Shown here: positions 42,194 through 51,774 of the stretch, piece by piece
How positions within the stretch are numbered: position 1 is the stretch's first letter
Layout: each line of letters starts with the position of its first letter
Notes under the pieces: model-generated
Databases searched by the model: none
The model's input: the letters and a program-made list of their open reading frames with translations, nothing else
Told to the model about the DNA's origin: nothing
NCBI GenBank assembly: GCA_013204595.1
Contig: JABMNK010000092.1
Location: 1-64,000 of the forward strand
From: Flammeovirgaceae bacterium
GTDB lineage: Bacteria > Bacteroidota > Bacteroidia > Cytophagales > Cyclobacteriaceae
DNA: 64,000 nt
Reading direction: 5' to 3'
Position numbers and translations under genes: made by a program

Positions 42194-45145
42194 ATGAAAA
42201 ACTCCGCATTCTTTATATTGACATTCATTCTGATCTCTTGTACCACTGATCCGTCTTTAAAGACTTTAACATCAACCGAAGATGGATATACCTATGAACA
42301 CGTAATGGGAGATCCAATGAAAACAAGGATTTACACCTTGAATAACGGTTTAAAAGTCTATATGAGCCAATATAAGAATGAACCTAGGATTCAAATAGAT
42401 ATTGCCGTAAAAGCTGGAGGTAAGAATGACCCCGCTAGTCACACCGGACTTGCCCATTATTTGGAGCACATCATGTTCAAAGGCACTGACGTTTTTGGGA
42501 GCCTCAACTTTAAAGAAGAAGCGCCAAAATTGGACAGTATAGAGGCGATGTTTAATTATTATTCTACCATTACAGATTCCTTGGAAAGGGTTAATTATTA
42601 TAAACTAATTGATCAATTTTCAAACGATGCTGCCAAATTGGCCATACCCAATGAATATAATAAAATGATTGCTGAAATTGGAGGCCAAGGCACTAATGCC
42701 TATACGACCGAAGACCGCACTGTTTATATCACAGATGTCCCTGCGAATGAACTTTCTAAGTTCTTGAAAATACAAGGCGCTAGGTTCAATAAAATAGTCC
42801 CACGACTTTTTCATACTGAATTAGAGGCCGTCTATGAAGAAAAAAACAGAAGTTTAGATAATGATTACTGGAAGGTCTCTGATGCCCTAAAATCTGAATT
42901 ATTTAAAAATCACCCCTACGGAACTCAAAGTGTGATAGGCACAATTGACCATCTAAAAAAACCATCAATCACTGAAATTAAAAAGTATTTTGCCACCTAT
43001 TATCGACCTAATAATATAGCCATTTGTATGAGCGGTGACCTTGAATTCACTCCTACCATTAAAATGATCGAAGATTATTTTGGTGATTGGACACCAAATA
43101 ATGATCTCTCTAAATGGAACAAGATTCTAGAGGAGCCAATCACAGCACCCATAGAAAAGGAAATCTGGGGTCCCGAGGCAGAATTTCTACAAATCGGGTA
43201 TCGATTTAATGGCTTAAATTCAGAAGACTATCTTAAAACAAGATTAATAGATATGATCTTGAGTAATTCAGAAGTAGGCCTTATTGATTTAAACCTTACA
43301 CAAAAGCAAGAGGTACTGAGTGCTGGTTCTTACATTTCAAAATATAATGATTACTGCCTGCACATACTACGAGGTACAGCCAAACAAAATCAATCCTTGC
43401 AAGAAGTTAAAGAACTTCTTTTAGAACAAGTAAACTTATTGAAAAATGGTGCCTTTGACGACTGGTTGATTCAAGCTATTGTCAATAACTTAAAAACCCA
43501 ATATCTCAATGGGCTGGAAAGTAATAGATTCAGAACTACTGAAATGACATTGGCATTTACCAATGACATTCCATGGGGGGATCATATCCAGCAAATAGAA
43601 AGATTAGAAAAAACAAGTAAAGATGAACTCATCGCTTTTGCTCAGGAAAATTATAAAGAGAACTACGTGGTCGTTTACAAAAAAAACGGTGAGGATGTAA
43701 ATAAAACTCAGGTGAGCAAGCCTGAGATAACCAAGCTAAATATAGAAAGGGAAAATAGTTCTGATTTCCATAAGGAACTTCTTTCAATGGATGTCCCAAA
43801 GCTCCAACCAGTTTTCATTAACTTCAAAGATGATATAGAGCGATCCAATGTCCAAAATGTTGAGATACTGAGTAAAGTGAATTCGGAGAATGACCTCTTT
43901 CAGCTCATCTATTTGTTGGATATCGGGAAAAACACCAACCCCAAATTAGGGATGGCAATGAGTTATCTAGAATACCTTGGCTCAGAAAAATATACCTCAG
44001 AGGAGATAAAAAAAGAATTATTCAAACTGGGGTGCTCCTTTTATGTGTCTGTTGGCGAAGAAAGAAGCTATGTGGTGATTTATGGACTTAACAAAAACAT
44101 GGAATCCGCAACGAAAATCATTGAAGAACTATTAGCCACTGCTCAACCAGATCATGAGGCTCTTGAACTTCTCGTCGATCGAATTCAGCAGGCGAGAGCT
44201 GATGATAAAAAAGACAAGAGTACTATTTTGTGGGGCGGTTTGAGATATTATGCCCAATACGGGGCGAATAATCCTTTTTCCAATGTTCTTGATAATTACG
44301 AATTGGAGCAACTTGATCCATCCGAATTGATTCAAATCATTCAAAAGATCACATCATATCCCCACAAAATACTCTATTATGGGCCAAAAACATCAAAGGA
44401 AGTTTCAGCATTCGTTGCGAAAAATCATCCGGTTCCATCCGCATTTGAACCAATCCCTGAAAACAAAATTTACGAGGAGTTAGCCATAGATACTGGAAAG
44501 GTTTATTGGATAGATTATGATATGGTTCAAACTGAAGTGGTATTTCTATCCAAGGGCGCCCACTATGACCCCATTAACATACCCACCGCCACGCTCTTCA
44601 ATGAATACATAGATGGTAGCAGCAGTGTGATTTTTGAAGAAATAAGAGAAGCTCAAGGCTTGGCTTATGCTGTTTTCTCCACTTATCAAACGCCATCTAA
44701 GGTAAATAAATCCCACTATTTATTTACCTATATCGGCACTCAAGCAGATAAACAAAGCGTTGCAATAGATGCCATAACCAATTTGATTAATAATATTCCT
44801 GCCTCGGAAGAAGCATTTCTAACTGCAAAATCTGCAGTTTTAAGCAAGTTGGAAAGTGAAAGGATTACCAAGTCCGCTGTTATTTGGAGCTATTTGGATG
44901 CGCAAGACAAGGGTATCGATTATGACATACGAAAAAATATCTACGAAAAGATTCGGACTATGACGTTATCAGATTTGATGGATTTTCATGAGAAATATAT
45001 CAAAAACAATAATTTCACTACCGTTTTGATTGGTTCCAAAGATAAAATTGACTTTCAGAAATTAGCAAAATACGGAGAAATAAAACAGCTCAGCTTGACT
45101 GAATTATTTGGCTATGGTGAAAATGCACCCGTAGAATTGAAATAA
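42194..45145 (+). CDS. M16 family metalloprotease, lipoprotein
   Basis: A 983-residue pitrilysin-type zinc protease that appears to be exported as a lipoprotein: hydrophobic N-terminus followed by the lipobox ILISC with Cys16. The inverted zinc motif HxxEH is in HTGLAHYLEHIMFKGTD at about residues 85-90, with the downstream Glu in HTELEAVYEEKNRS. The C-terminal half is the second, non-catalytic M16 repeat (about 540-980), giving the full clamshell in one chain. Such enzymes degrade peptides in the periplasm. The gene has its own promoter box and leader hairpin and is likely monocistronic. Confidence 0.93.
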   Translation: MKNSAFFILTFILISCTTDPSLKTLTSTEDGYTYEHVMGDPMKTRIYTLNNGLKVYMSQYKNEPRIQIDIAVKAGGKNDPASHTGLAHYLEHIMFKGTDVFGSLNFKEEAPKLDSIEAMFNYYSTITDSLERVNYYKLIDQFSNDAAKLAIPNEYNKMIAEIGGQGTNAYTTEDRTVYITDVPANELSKFLKIQGARFNKIVPRLFHTELEAVYEEKNRSLDNDYWKVSDALKSELFKNHPYGTQSVIGTIDHLKKPSITEIKKYFATYYRPNNIAICMSGDLEFTPTIKMIEDYFGDWTPNNDLSKWNKILEEPITAPIEKEIWGPEAEFLQIGYRFNGLNSEDYLKTRLIDMILSNSEVGLIDLNLTQKQEVLSAGSYISKYNDYCLHILRGTAKQNQSLQEVKELLLEQVNLLKNGAFDDWLIQAIVNNLKTQYLNGLESNRFRTTEMTLAFTNDIPWGDHIQQIERLEKTSKDELIAFAQENYKENYVVVYKKNGEDVNKTQVSKPEITKLNIERENSSDFHKELLSMDVPKLQPVFINFKDDIERSNVQNVEILSKVNSENDLFQLIYLLDIGKNTNPKLGMAMSYLEYLGSEKYTSEEIKKELFKLGCSFYVSVGEERSYVVIYGLNKNMESATKIIEELLATAQPDHEALELLVDRIQQARADDKKDKSTILWGGLRYYAQYGANNPFSNVLDNYELEQLDPSELIQIIQKITSYPHKILYYGPKTSKEVSAFVAKNHPVPSAFEPIPENKIYEELAIDTGKVYWIDYDMVQTEVVFLSKGAHYDPINIPTATLFNEYIDGSSSVIFEEIREAQGLAYAVFSTYQTPSKVNKSHYLFTYIGTQADKQSVAIDAITNLINNIPASEEAFLTAKSAVLSKLESERITKSAVIWSYLDAQDKGIDYDIRKNIYEKIRTMTLSDLMDFHEKYIKNNNFTTVLIGSKDKIDFQKLAKYGEIKQLSLTELFGYGENAPVELK

Positions 45146-45232
45146 AAACATATCCTTTTAAACTATGAATTTACGCTTATTCAGGAAGCAAAATTTTATC
45201 TCGAGTTTTTTAAGGGGCAGTTGAAAATTGTG

Positions 45233-45240
45233 TACTTTTG
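45233..45240 (+). promoter_or_regulatory. Promoter -7 box for the gene at 45282
   Basis: TACTTTTG matches TAnnTTTG exactly, 42 nt before the ATG. Confidence 0.42.
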
Positions 45241-45281
45241 ATTTGATCTATTGATAATTTTCTATAAACCTCTTGGCCCGA

Positions 45282-46055
45282 ATGAAAAACCTAATTCTCA
45301 TATCCGTTATTGCTTCAGTTACTTTATTTTGTACCCCAAAGAAGGCGCCCAATGAAACTGCAGAAAATGAAATATCAGAAGTAATACAATTGATCAAAGC
45401 GCCCCTATCCCCTGAATTTAAGGATGCTAAACTCAATGCTACCAATATCGATATTAATGCTAACGACAGCGCTTATCTGATCGATTTTGCTTTTGAAGTA
45501 ACTAATTATGCCCTAGGTCGTCAAACAGAAGACGCAGCGACACGAGGCATAGCAAATTCTGACAAGGGACAACATATTCACCTCATTATTAATAATGAAC
45601 CTTATTCTGCGCATTATGAGCCTGCGGCTCATAAAAATCTCCCTGAAGGTAATTATGTAGCATTGGCCTTTCTATCTCGTTCGTACCATGAAAGTGTAAA
45701 AAACGGTCAATCCTTTGTGCTAGCAAATATCAATGCAGGTAATAACAATGCACCATTTGACGAAACCAGTCAGCATCTCTTCTATAGTCGACCAAAAGGG
45801 AGCTATAAAGGACCTGAAATAAAGAATCTACTTCTCGACTTTTTTTTAATAAACACCGAACTTTCTGCAGACGGGAATAAAATTCGCGCTACTATAAATG
45901 GAGAAATATTTATGATAGATGAATGGGTTCCTTATTATATAAAAGGACTTTCTCCTGGAGAACTTACCGTTAAACTTGAATTGTTAGATGTCGATGGAAA
46001 TGCCATCGAAGGTCCATACAATGTAGTCGAAAGGAAGGTCACACTTACGGATTAA
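45282..46055 (+). CDS. Conserved lipoprotein of the 'phosphopeptide-binding protein' family
   Basis: A 257-residue probable lipoprotein (hydrophobic N-terminus, then TLFC with Cys18). The mature part has blocks found in a Bacteroidota family that databases label phosphopeptide-binding protein: GIANSDKGQHIHLIINNEPYS.. (seen as KGQHIHLIINNEPYSAHYE), YVALAFLSRSYHES, FYSRPKGSYKG and DGNKIRATINGEIF. The label is from memory and no activity is established; two beta-sandwich domains seem likely. The ATG at 45282 is preferred to a TTG at 45273 because it puts the signal sequence first. It sits alone between the M16 protease and dnaE. Confidence 0.72.
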   Translation: MKNLILISVIASVTLFCTPKKAPNETAENEISEVIQLIKAPLSPEFKDAKLNATNIDINANDSAYLIDFAFEVTNYALGRQTEDAATRGIANSDKGQHIHLIINNEPYSAHYEPAAHKNLPEGNYVALAFLSRSYHESVKNGQSFVLANINAGNNNAPFDETSQHLFYSRPKGSYKGPEIKNLLLDFFLINTELSADGNKIRATINGEIFMIDEWVPYYIKGLSPGELTVKLELLDVDGNAIEGPYNVVERKVTLTD

Positions 46056-46110
46056 AATAGCTCATGTTATCCGCAAGTTTTGTCAAATACATCCATTTAC
46101 TGTAAAAGGA

Positions 46111-46129
46111 GGGCAGAAATTAACTGCCC
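46111..46129 (+). promoter_or_regulatory. Hairpin between lipoprotein gene and dnaE
   Basis: GGGCAG (46111-46116) pairs perfectly with CTGCCC (46124-46129) around AAATTAA. There is no T run. It is GC-rich compared with its surroundings and lies 75 nt before the dnaE ATG; its function is unknown. Confidence 0.35.
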
Positions 46130-46204
46130 AAGAACAACAGCTTGCTTAAAACTTAATAAGATCGCTCAAAGTGACGATTATTATTTGAATCAAAAAAATA
46201 ACCA

Positions 46205-49200
46205 ATGTACCTGATTTTTGATACAGAGACTACTGGACTACCTCAAAATAAATCAGCACCTGCCGAGGATCTAGATAATTGGCCGCGACTTGTACAAATT
46301 GCTTGGCAATTGCACGATCTACAAGGGAATTTAAAATCACAGGGTAATAAAATCATCAAACCACAGGGGTTTACTATTCCATTTAACGCCCAACGTATTC
46401 ATGGGATCTCCACCGAACGCGCACTATCAGAAGGGCATGATCTTATAAGCGTTCTAGATGAATTCACTCAGGATCTTGATAAAGCAAAAGTCTTAGTTGG
46501 TCATAATATAGGATTTGACAACAAAATAATTGCGGCAGAATATCTTCGATCTGGCTCAAAAAATTTATTATCCGACTTTCCAGGTATTGATACCTGTCTA
46601 CTCACCAAGGAATTCACGCAACTTAAAGGAGGAATCGCAGGGCGATTGAAGCCACCTAAACTCTCCGAGCTGTATGAAAAACTTTTTGGCTACGTCTTCA
46701 AGGATGCTCATGATGCTGCCTATGATGTCGATGCAACGGCTAAATCATTCTTTGAATGCCTAAAAAGAGGAATCATTCCTCCATTTGAACCTACGCCTCT
46801 TGATGAAATTATCTATCAAGCTCCCAAATTAGCAGCTGCGAATTTTGTAGTGCCTAAAAGTGTAAAAAATAAGATCAAGGATCAAGAAACGGCAACTAAA
46901 ATATCAGGAGAATTTGTGCATTTACATGTACATTCACAATATTCGGTGCTGCAAGCCACTCCCGAACTCGATAAACTTCTCGATAGAGCCAAAGCTTGTC
47001 AAATGTCGGCAGTAGCCCTAACAGATCTGGGGAATTTATTTGGTGCTTTCAAATTTGTTCGTCTCGCAAAAAAGGTAGGCATAAAACCCATTATTGGCTG
47101 TGAATTTTATATCTCTGAGGATCGAAAAAAAACACAATTCACCAAAGACAACCCAGACCAGCGTTTTCAGCAAATATTGTTGGCAAAAACAAAGAAAGGT
47201 TACCATAATTTAGTGAAACTAAGTTCTTTGGCCTATATAGAAGGCAACTATGGCCTCTATCCACGGATTGATAAGGACCTTGTCGAAAAATACAGTGAAG
47301 ATCTTATTGCTATTAGTGGCGGTTTACGAGGTGAACTACCAAATCTGATTTTAAATGTGGGTGAAACACAAGCCGAAGAAGCCCTTCTCTGGTGGAAAAA
47401 AATCTTTAAAGATGATTTTTATCTTGAATTGAATCGCCATGGATTACCAGAAGAGGAACACCTTAATCAAGTATTACTACGACTAGCGGAAACCCATCAG
47501 ATTAAAACGGTGGCTGCTAATGAATTGTTTTATTTGGAACAAAAAGATTCCAAGGCACATGACGTGCTGATATGTATCAAAGAAAACGAAAAACAAAGCA
47601 CACCTATCGGTAGAGGACGAGGTTTCCGCCCGGGTATGCTCAACGATCAATACTATTTTAAAACGCAGGAAGAGATGAAAACACTCTTCGCAGACATTCC
47701 TGATGCCATCGAAAATATAGCAGAGATTGTCTCAAAAATAGAACATTATGATTTGGAAAGAGCGGTACTGCTACCGGACTTTGACATCCCTGTAGAATTC
47801 ATCAATGAAACAGACAAAACGAACGGTGGAAAAAGAGGAGAAAATGCCTATTTGAAGCATTTAACCTATCTTGGAGCTAAGCGAAGATATCCCGAAATAG
47901 ACGATTCCCTGAAGGAACGAATAGAATTTGAATTAGAAACCATTCAAAAAACAGGTTACCCTGGTTATTTCTTGATTGTACAAGATTTCACCTCTATGGC
48001 TAGAGAAATGGGCGTAGCCGTAGGTCCAGGGAGAGGTTCTGCAGCGGGTAGCGTCGTCGCCTATTGCGTAGGTATCACCAACGTAGATCCCATAGCTTAT
48101 AACCTCCTTTTTGAGCGTTTTTTAATTCCTGATAGGGTATCATTACCCGATATAGATATTGACTTTGACAACGAAGGGAGAGAAAAAGTCATCAACTACG
48201 TAGTCAATAAGTATGGATTCAATCAAGTAGCACAAATCATCACTTATGGAACCATGGCTCCCAAGTCAGCCATAAGAGATGCTGGTAGGGTAATGGAATT
48301 GCCATTGTCTGAGACCGATAGTATTGCTAAATTAATTCCAGAGCGACCTGGTACCAATTTTGAACAGGCATTCAACGAAATAGCTGCACTTAAAGTAATG
48401 CGCAATGGCAAAGACTTGCCTGCGCAGGTTTTGAATCAAGCAGTAATTCTCGAAGGTTCTTTACGTAACACGGGCATTCATGCTTGCGGTGTGATCATTA
48501 CCCCTGAAGACATGTCTAACTTCATTCCAATGGCGCGCGCCAAGGATTCTGAACTGTTGATCACCCAGTTTGACAATAGCGTCGTCGAAGCTGCAGGTAT
48601 GCTTAAAATGGATTTTTTAGGCCTAAAAACGCTATCTATAATAAAAACAGCCGTAGAGAATATTGAAAAAAGAAATGGCATCAAAATAGCTATTGACACG
48701 ATACCCCTAAATGATCAAAAAACCTATGAGTTGTACCAAAAAGGAACCACCAATGGGACGTTTCAGTTTGAATCGCCCGGTATGCAAAAACATCTTAAGG
48801 CCTTAAAGCCAGATAAATTTGAAGATTTAATTGCTATGAATGCGCTGTATCGCCCGGGACCAATGGAATATATTCCCAATTTCATAAGTCGAAAACATGG
48901 CGCGGAAGTCATTAACTATGACTTACCAGAAATGGAAGAATACCTTTCAGAAACCTATGGAATAACCGTTTATCAAGAGCAAGTAATGCTGCTTTCTCAG
49001 AAAATAGCCGGTTTCACAAAAGGTGAAGCTGATGTTCTGCGCAAAGCAATGGGTAAGAAAATATTTAAATTACTTGAAGAACTGAAACCGAAATTCATCA
49101 ACCAAGCCAAGGAAAAAGGTCATGATGAGAAGAAACTAGAGAAGATATGGAAAGATTGGGAAGCATTTGCTGCATATGCCTTCAATAAATCTCACAGTAC

Positions 49201-50425
49201 TTGTTATTCTGTGGTCGCCTATCAAACAGGCTATCTCAAAGCTAATTACCCAGCCGAATACATGGCAGCGGTACTGACACATAATCAAAATAACATAGAT
49301 AAGGTAACCTTTTTTATGGAAGAATGTCGTAACCAAAACATTACCGTATTGGGACCAGACATCAATGAATCAGATCAATATTTCACAGTTAATGACGCAG
49401 GAGAAATTAGATTTGGCTTAGGTGCTATCAAAGGAACAGGAGAAGCAGCTGTACAAGCCATTGTCCAAGAAAGAGCAGCATCTGGTCATTTTGAAGATTT
49501 ATTTAATTTTTCTGAACGCGTAAACCTTCGAGCAGTTAATAAAAAGTCTTTTGAGGCTTTGGCCAAGGCCGGAGGGTTTGACTGCTTTACAGAATATCAT
49601 CGCCGACAATACGTCGAATCCGGCGACGATGGAAATTCCCTAATTGAAAAAGCAATTTCTTATGCCAATAAAGTGCGACAAGAAGCATTAAGTGCCCAAG
49701 TATCCCTCTTTGAAGGAGGTCAAGGTCGTGAATTGGCGAAGCCGAAAGCTAGTCAAATAGAACCTTATGGAGAAATAGAAAAGCTGAATATTGAAAAAGA
49801 AATGATCGGCCTATACATCTCTGGACACCCCTTAGATCAATTCAAATTCGAGATGAAATTTCTCACCAAAGGTAACTTGGGTGATTTAAAGGAGTTAGAA
49901 GTGGTTAGAGGTAGGGAATTTAGAATTGGTGGTATCGTCTCTAGCGTACAACACCGAATGACTAAAAAAGGAAGTCCCTTTGGTCAATTCACGTTTGAAG
50001 ATTATGGAGATAATTATACCTTCGTGCTGTTTGCAGATACTTATTTAAAATTCAAAACATATCTGGAACAAGGTTGGTTTTTATACTTAACGGGTTCTGT
50101 TCAAAATAGATGGAAAAGTGAGGAACTGGAATTTAAAATAACGAACATAGAATATTTGGGAGACATAAGGGAAAAAGTAATTAAAGGTCTTGAGTTGCAA
50201 ATCCATCTCAATGATATTAATGATTTATTGATCAATGACCTTGAAAGATTAGGAAAGCAATTTCCAGGAAATAACATTCTGAAATTTAATATTTTAAACG
50301 CCCATGAAGATCGAATGATCAATATCGAATTATTAAGTAGAAAATTGACCGTAGAGGTAAACCACGAATTGATTAAAGCGATAGAATCAGAACTTGATGT
50401 TAGCTATAAAGTACTGACATCTTAA
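46205..50425 (+). CDS. dnaE: DNA polymerase III alpha subunit with N-terminal proofreading exonuclease
   Basis: The 1406-residue replicative polymerase carries its own DEDDh 3'-5' exonuclease at residues 1-190: FDTETTG (Asp6, Glu8), LVGHNIGFDNK and the HDAAYDVDATA box. Next is the PHP domain, from about 236 (VHLHVHSQYS). The polymerase core has the catalytic aspartates in PDIDIDFDNEGRE at about 648-660 and AYAFNKSHSTCYSVVAYQ near 993-1010. A helix-hairpin-helix region and an OB fold (FRIGGIVSSVQHRMTKKG) follow. In E. coli proofreading is by a separate DnaQ; here it is in cis, which explains the length against about 1160 residues for E. coli DnaE. Confidence 0.96.
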   Translation: MYLIFDTETTGLPQNKSAPAEDLDNWPRLVQIAWQLHDLQGNLKSQGNKIIKPQGFTIPFNAQRIHGISTERALSEGHDLISVLDEFTQDLDKAKVLVGHNIGFDNKIIAAEYLRSGSKNLLSDFPGIDTCLLTKEFTQLKGGIAGRLKPPKLSELYEKLFGYVFKDAHDAAYDVDATAKSFFECLKRGIIPPFEPTPLDEIIYQAPKLAAANFVVPKSVKNKIKDQETATKISGEFVHLHVHSQYSVLQATPELDKLLDRAKACQMSAVALTDLGNLFGAFKFVRLAKKVGIKPIIGCEFYISEDRKKTQFTKDNPDQRFQQILLAKTKKGYHNLVKLSSLAYIEGNYGLYPRIDKDLVEKYSEDLIAISGGLRGELPNLILNVGETQAEEALLWWKKIFKDDFYLELNRHGLPEEEHLNQVLLRLAETHQIKTVAANELFYLEQKDSKAHDVLICIKENEKQSTPIGRGRGFRPGMLNDQYYFKTQEEMKTLFADIPDAIENIAEIVSKIEHYDLERAVLLPDFDIPVEFINETDKTNGGKRGENAYLKHLTYLGAKRRYPEIDDSLKERIEFELETIQKTGYPGYFLIVQDFTSMAREMGVAVGPGRGSAAGSVVAYCVGITNVDPIAYNLLFERFLIPDRVSLPDIDIDFDNEGREKVINYVVNKYGFNQVAQIITYGTMAPKSAIRDAGRVMELPLSETDSIAKLIPERPGTNFEQAFNEIAALKVMRNGKDLPAQVLNQAVILEGSLRNTGIHACGVIITPEDMSNFIPMARAKDSELLITQFDNSVVEAAGMLKMDFLGLKTLSIIKTAVENIEKRNGIKIAIDTIPLNDQKTYELYQKGTTNGTFQFESPGMQKHLKALKPDKFEDLIAMNALYRPGPMEYIPNFISRKHGAEVINYDLPEMEEYLSETYGITVYQEQVMLLSQKIAGFTKGEADVLRKAMGKKIFKLLEELKPKFINQAKEKGHDEKKLEKIWKDWEAFAAYAFNKSHSTCYSVVAYQTGYLKANYPAEYMAAVLTHNQNNIDKVTFFMEECRNQNITVLGPDINESDQYFTVNDAGEIRFGLGAIKGTGEAAVQAIVQERAASGHFEDLFNFSERVNLRAVNKKSFEALAKAGGFDCFTEYHRRQYVESGDDGNSLIEKAISYANKVRQEALSAQVSLFEGGQGRELAKPKASQIEPYGEIEKLNIEKEMIGLYISGHPLDQFKFEMKFLTKGNLGDLKELEVVRGREFRIGGIVSSVQHRMTKKGSPFGQFTFEDYGDNYTFVLFADTYLKFKTYLEQGWFLYLTGSVQNRWKSEELEFKITNIEYLGDIREKVIKGLELQIHLNDINDLLINDLERLGKQFPGNNILKFNILNAHEDRMINIELLSRKLTVEVNHELIKAIESELDVSYKVLTS

Positions 50426-50479
50426 AACTTTTTGGCGTTAAAGTAGGAGGTTACATTTAAAATGCAAAAACAAATTACT

Positions 50480-50487
50480 TACATTTG
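50480..50487 (+). promoter_or_regulatory. Promoter -7 box for trxA
   Basis: TACATTTG matches TAnnTTTG exactly, 35 nt before the thioredoxin ATG. Confidence 0.45.
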
Positions 50488-50521
50488 CTTCTTGGAATAA
50501 TCATTATATAAAATTAATATC

Positions 50522-50845
50522 ATGTCAAAACCTTTAGAAATTACAGATGCCAACTTTTCGGAAGTGATTAATACTGATAAGCCCGTTTTGGTTGACTTTT
50601 GGGCTGAATGGTGTGGTCCGTGCAAAATGATCGGCCCCATCGTTGAAGAATTGGCTAATGATTTTGAAGGAAAGGCTGTCATAGGTAAAGTAGACGTTGA
50701 TACCAATCCTGAAATTTCTGCTAAATATGGTATCCGCTCAATTCCAACCTTATTGGTATTCAAAAATGGGGAAATCGTTGACAAGCAGATTGGAGCGGTT
50801 TCAAAATCTATTTTGAGTCAGAAAATTGAAGCACAACTGGTTTAA
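50522..50845 (+). CDS. trxA: Thioredoxin
   Basis: A 107-residue cytoplasmic thioredoxin with the standard redox site WCGPC (Cys31, Cys34) in DFWAEWCGPCKM, the cis-Pro motif RSIPTLLVF and the closing GxxSKSIL helix. It supplies electrons to ribonucleotide reductase, MsrA and APS reductase; genes for the last two are in this window (15038 and 53108). It has its own promoter box and no operon partner. Confidence 0.96.
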   Translation: MSKPLEITDANFSEVINTDKPVLVDFWAEWCGPCKMIGPIVEELANDFEGKAVIGKVDVDTNPEISAKYGIRSIPTLLVFKNGEIVDKQIGAVSKSILSQKIEAQLV

Positions 50846-50957
50846 ATGATTTTACAAACTCTGTCTTTAAAGGTTTTATAAAAATAGGCAAATGATTTTT
50901 AAATTAATGGGCATTAAATTGGCCATTGATAGAATCATCGACATCTTTTTGGTTTAA

Positions 50958-50983
50958 AATCACTCCAAGTGAAATCAGTGATT
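50958..50983 (-). terminator. Possible weak terminator after the thioesterase gene
   Basis: AATCACT (50958-50964) pairs with AGTGATT (50977-50983) around a 12-nt loop; on the minus strand it touches the thioesterase stop codon and is followed by a short TTTT. Low GC makes it weak. Confidence 0.3.
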
Positions 50984-51527
50984 ACTGAAACCCAACAATG
51001 CAACGCTCTTGCTTCAATTGGGTCATACTCGCTCTTGAAAAAGCAGATTTAACATCTTGCATCCTATTTCTAAATACAGTACTTAATTCCTTACGCTTTA
51101 GCGCTTCTAGAAATCTTCGTACCTCTGTATCGTTTTCCAATATTAATTCTGGGACTAGGGTAACTTTATTATCGTCTCCTTTTGCCACCATAGTGAAATA
51201 GGAAGAATTGGTGTGTCGAGCGGTTCCAAGTTTTACATTTTCAGCAATCACTTTTATACCTACTACCAAAGACGACTTGCCTACATAATTAACCGAAGCA
51301 TAAAATGACAACAAGTCACCCACTTCGACCGGCTGAAGAAACTCAACATTTTCAATCGATACTGTGACACAATAATTGCCCGCATGTTTACTCGCACATG
51401 CATAGGCCGTTTTATCCATAATTGATAACAATATTCCTCCATGAATTTTGCCGCCGAAATTTGCGTAAGAGGGAATCATCAATTCAGTAATGGTTGTTTG
51501 AGAATTTTTTACTGTTTTTGCTTCCAT
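50982..51527 (-). CDS. Acyl-CoA thioesterase (hotdog fold)
   Basis: A 181-residue hotdog-fold acyl-CoA hydrolase of the YciA/BFIT type. The core motif is ANFGGKIHGGILLSIMDKTAY, with the expected catalytic acidic residue in MDKTAYACA, and a second conserved block VSIENVEFLQPVEVGDLLSFYA. The final ~45 residues form a basic helical tail after the hotdog domain. It hydrolyses acyl-CoA to free acid and CoA in the cytoplasm; chain-length preference is unknown. Confidence 0.88.
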   Translation of the reverse strand: MEAKTVKNSQTTITELMIPSYANFGGKIHGGILLSIMDKTAYACASKHAGNYCVTVSIENVEFLQPVEVGDLLSFYASVNYVGKSSLVVGIKVIAENVKLGTARHTNSSYFTMVAKGDDNKVTLVPELILENDTEVRRFLEALKRKELSTVFRNRMQDVKSAFSRASMTQLKQERCIVGFQ

Positions 51528-51714
51528 AATGGATCGATTGTTTTCTTAAAGGTAAATATTTAGATCACTTACATCACTATTTGACCAATAAAAGAAATTT
51601 TATTCACATATATCAACATTTTAAATCACATTTTTAATGTTCTTTAACATACCTATTAACAAGATATCTACATTTTATCAACCAATTACTTATACTATTT
51701 TAATTAATGACCTA

Positions 51715-51731
51715 CATTGTCATTCACAATG
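51715..51731. promoter_or_regulatory. Inverted repeat upstream of the DEAD-box helicase
   Basis: CATTGT-CATTC-ACAATG is a perfect 6-bp inverted repeat 44 nt before the helicase start codon, in an AT-rich 247-nt leader/promoter region. It may bind a regulator or form a leader hairpin. Confidence 0.28.
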
Positions 51732-51774
51732 CGAAAGTATTTGACTAAATTCACACGTTTTTAAGATTGATCAA

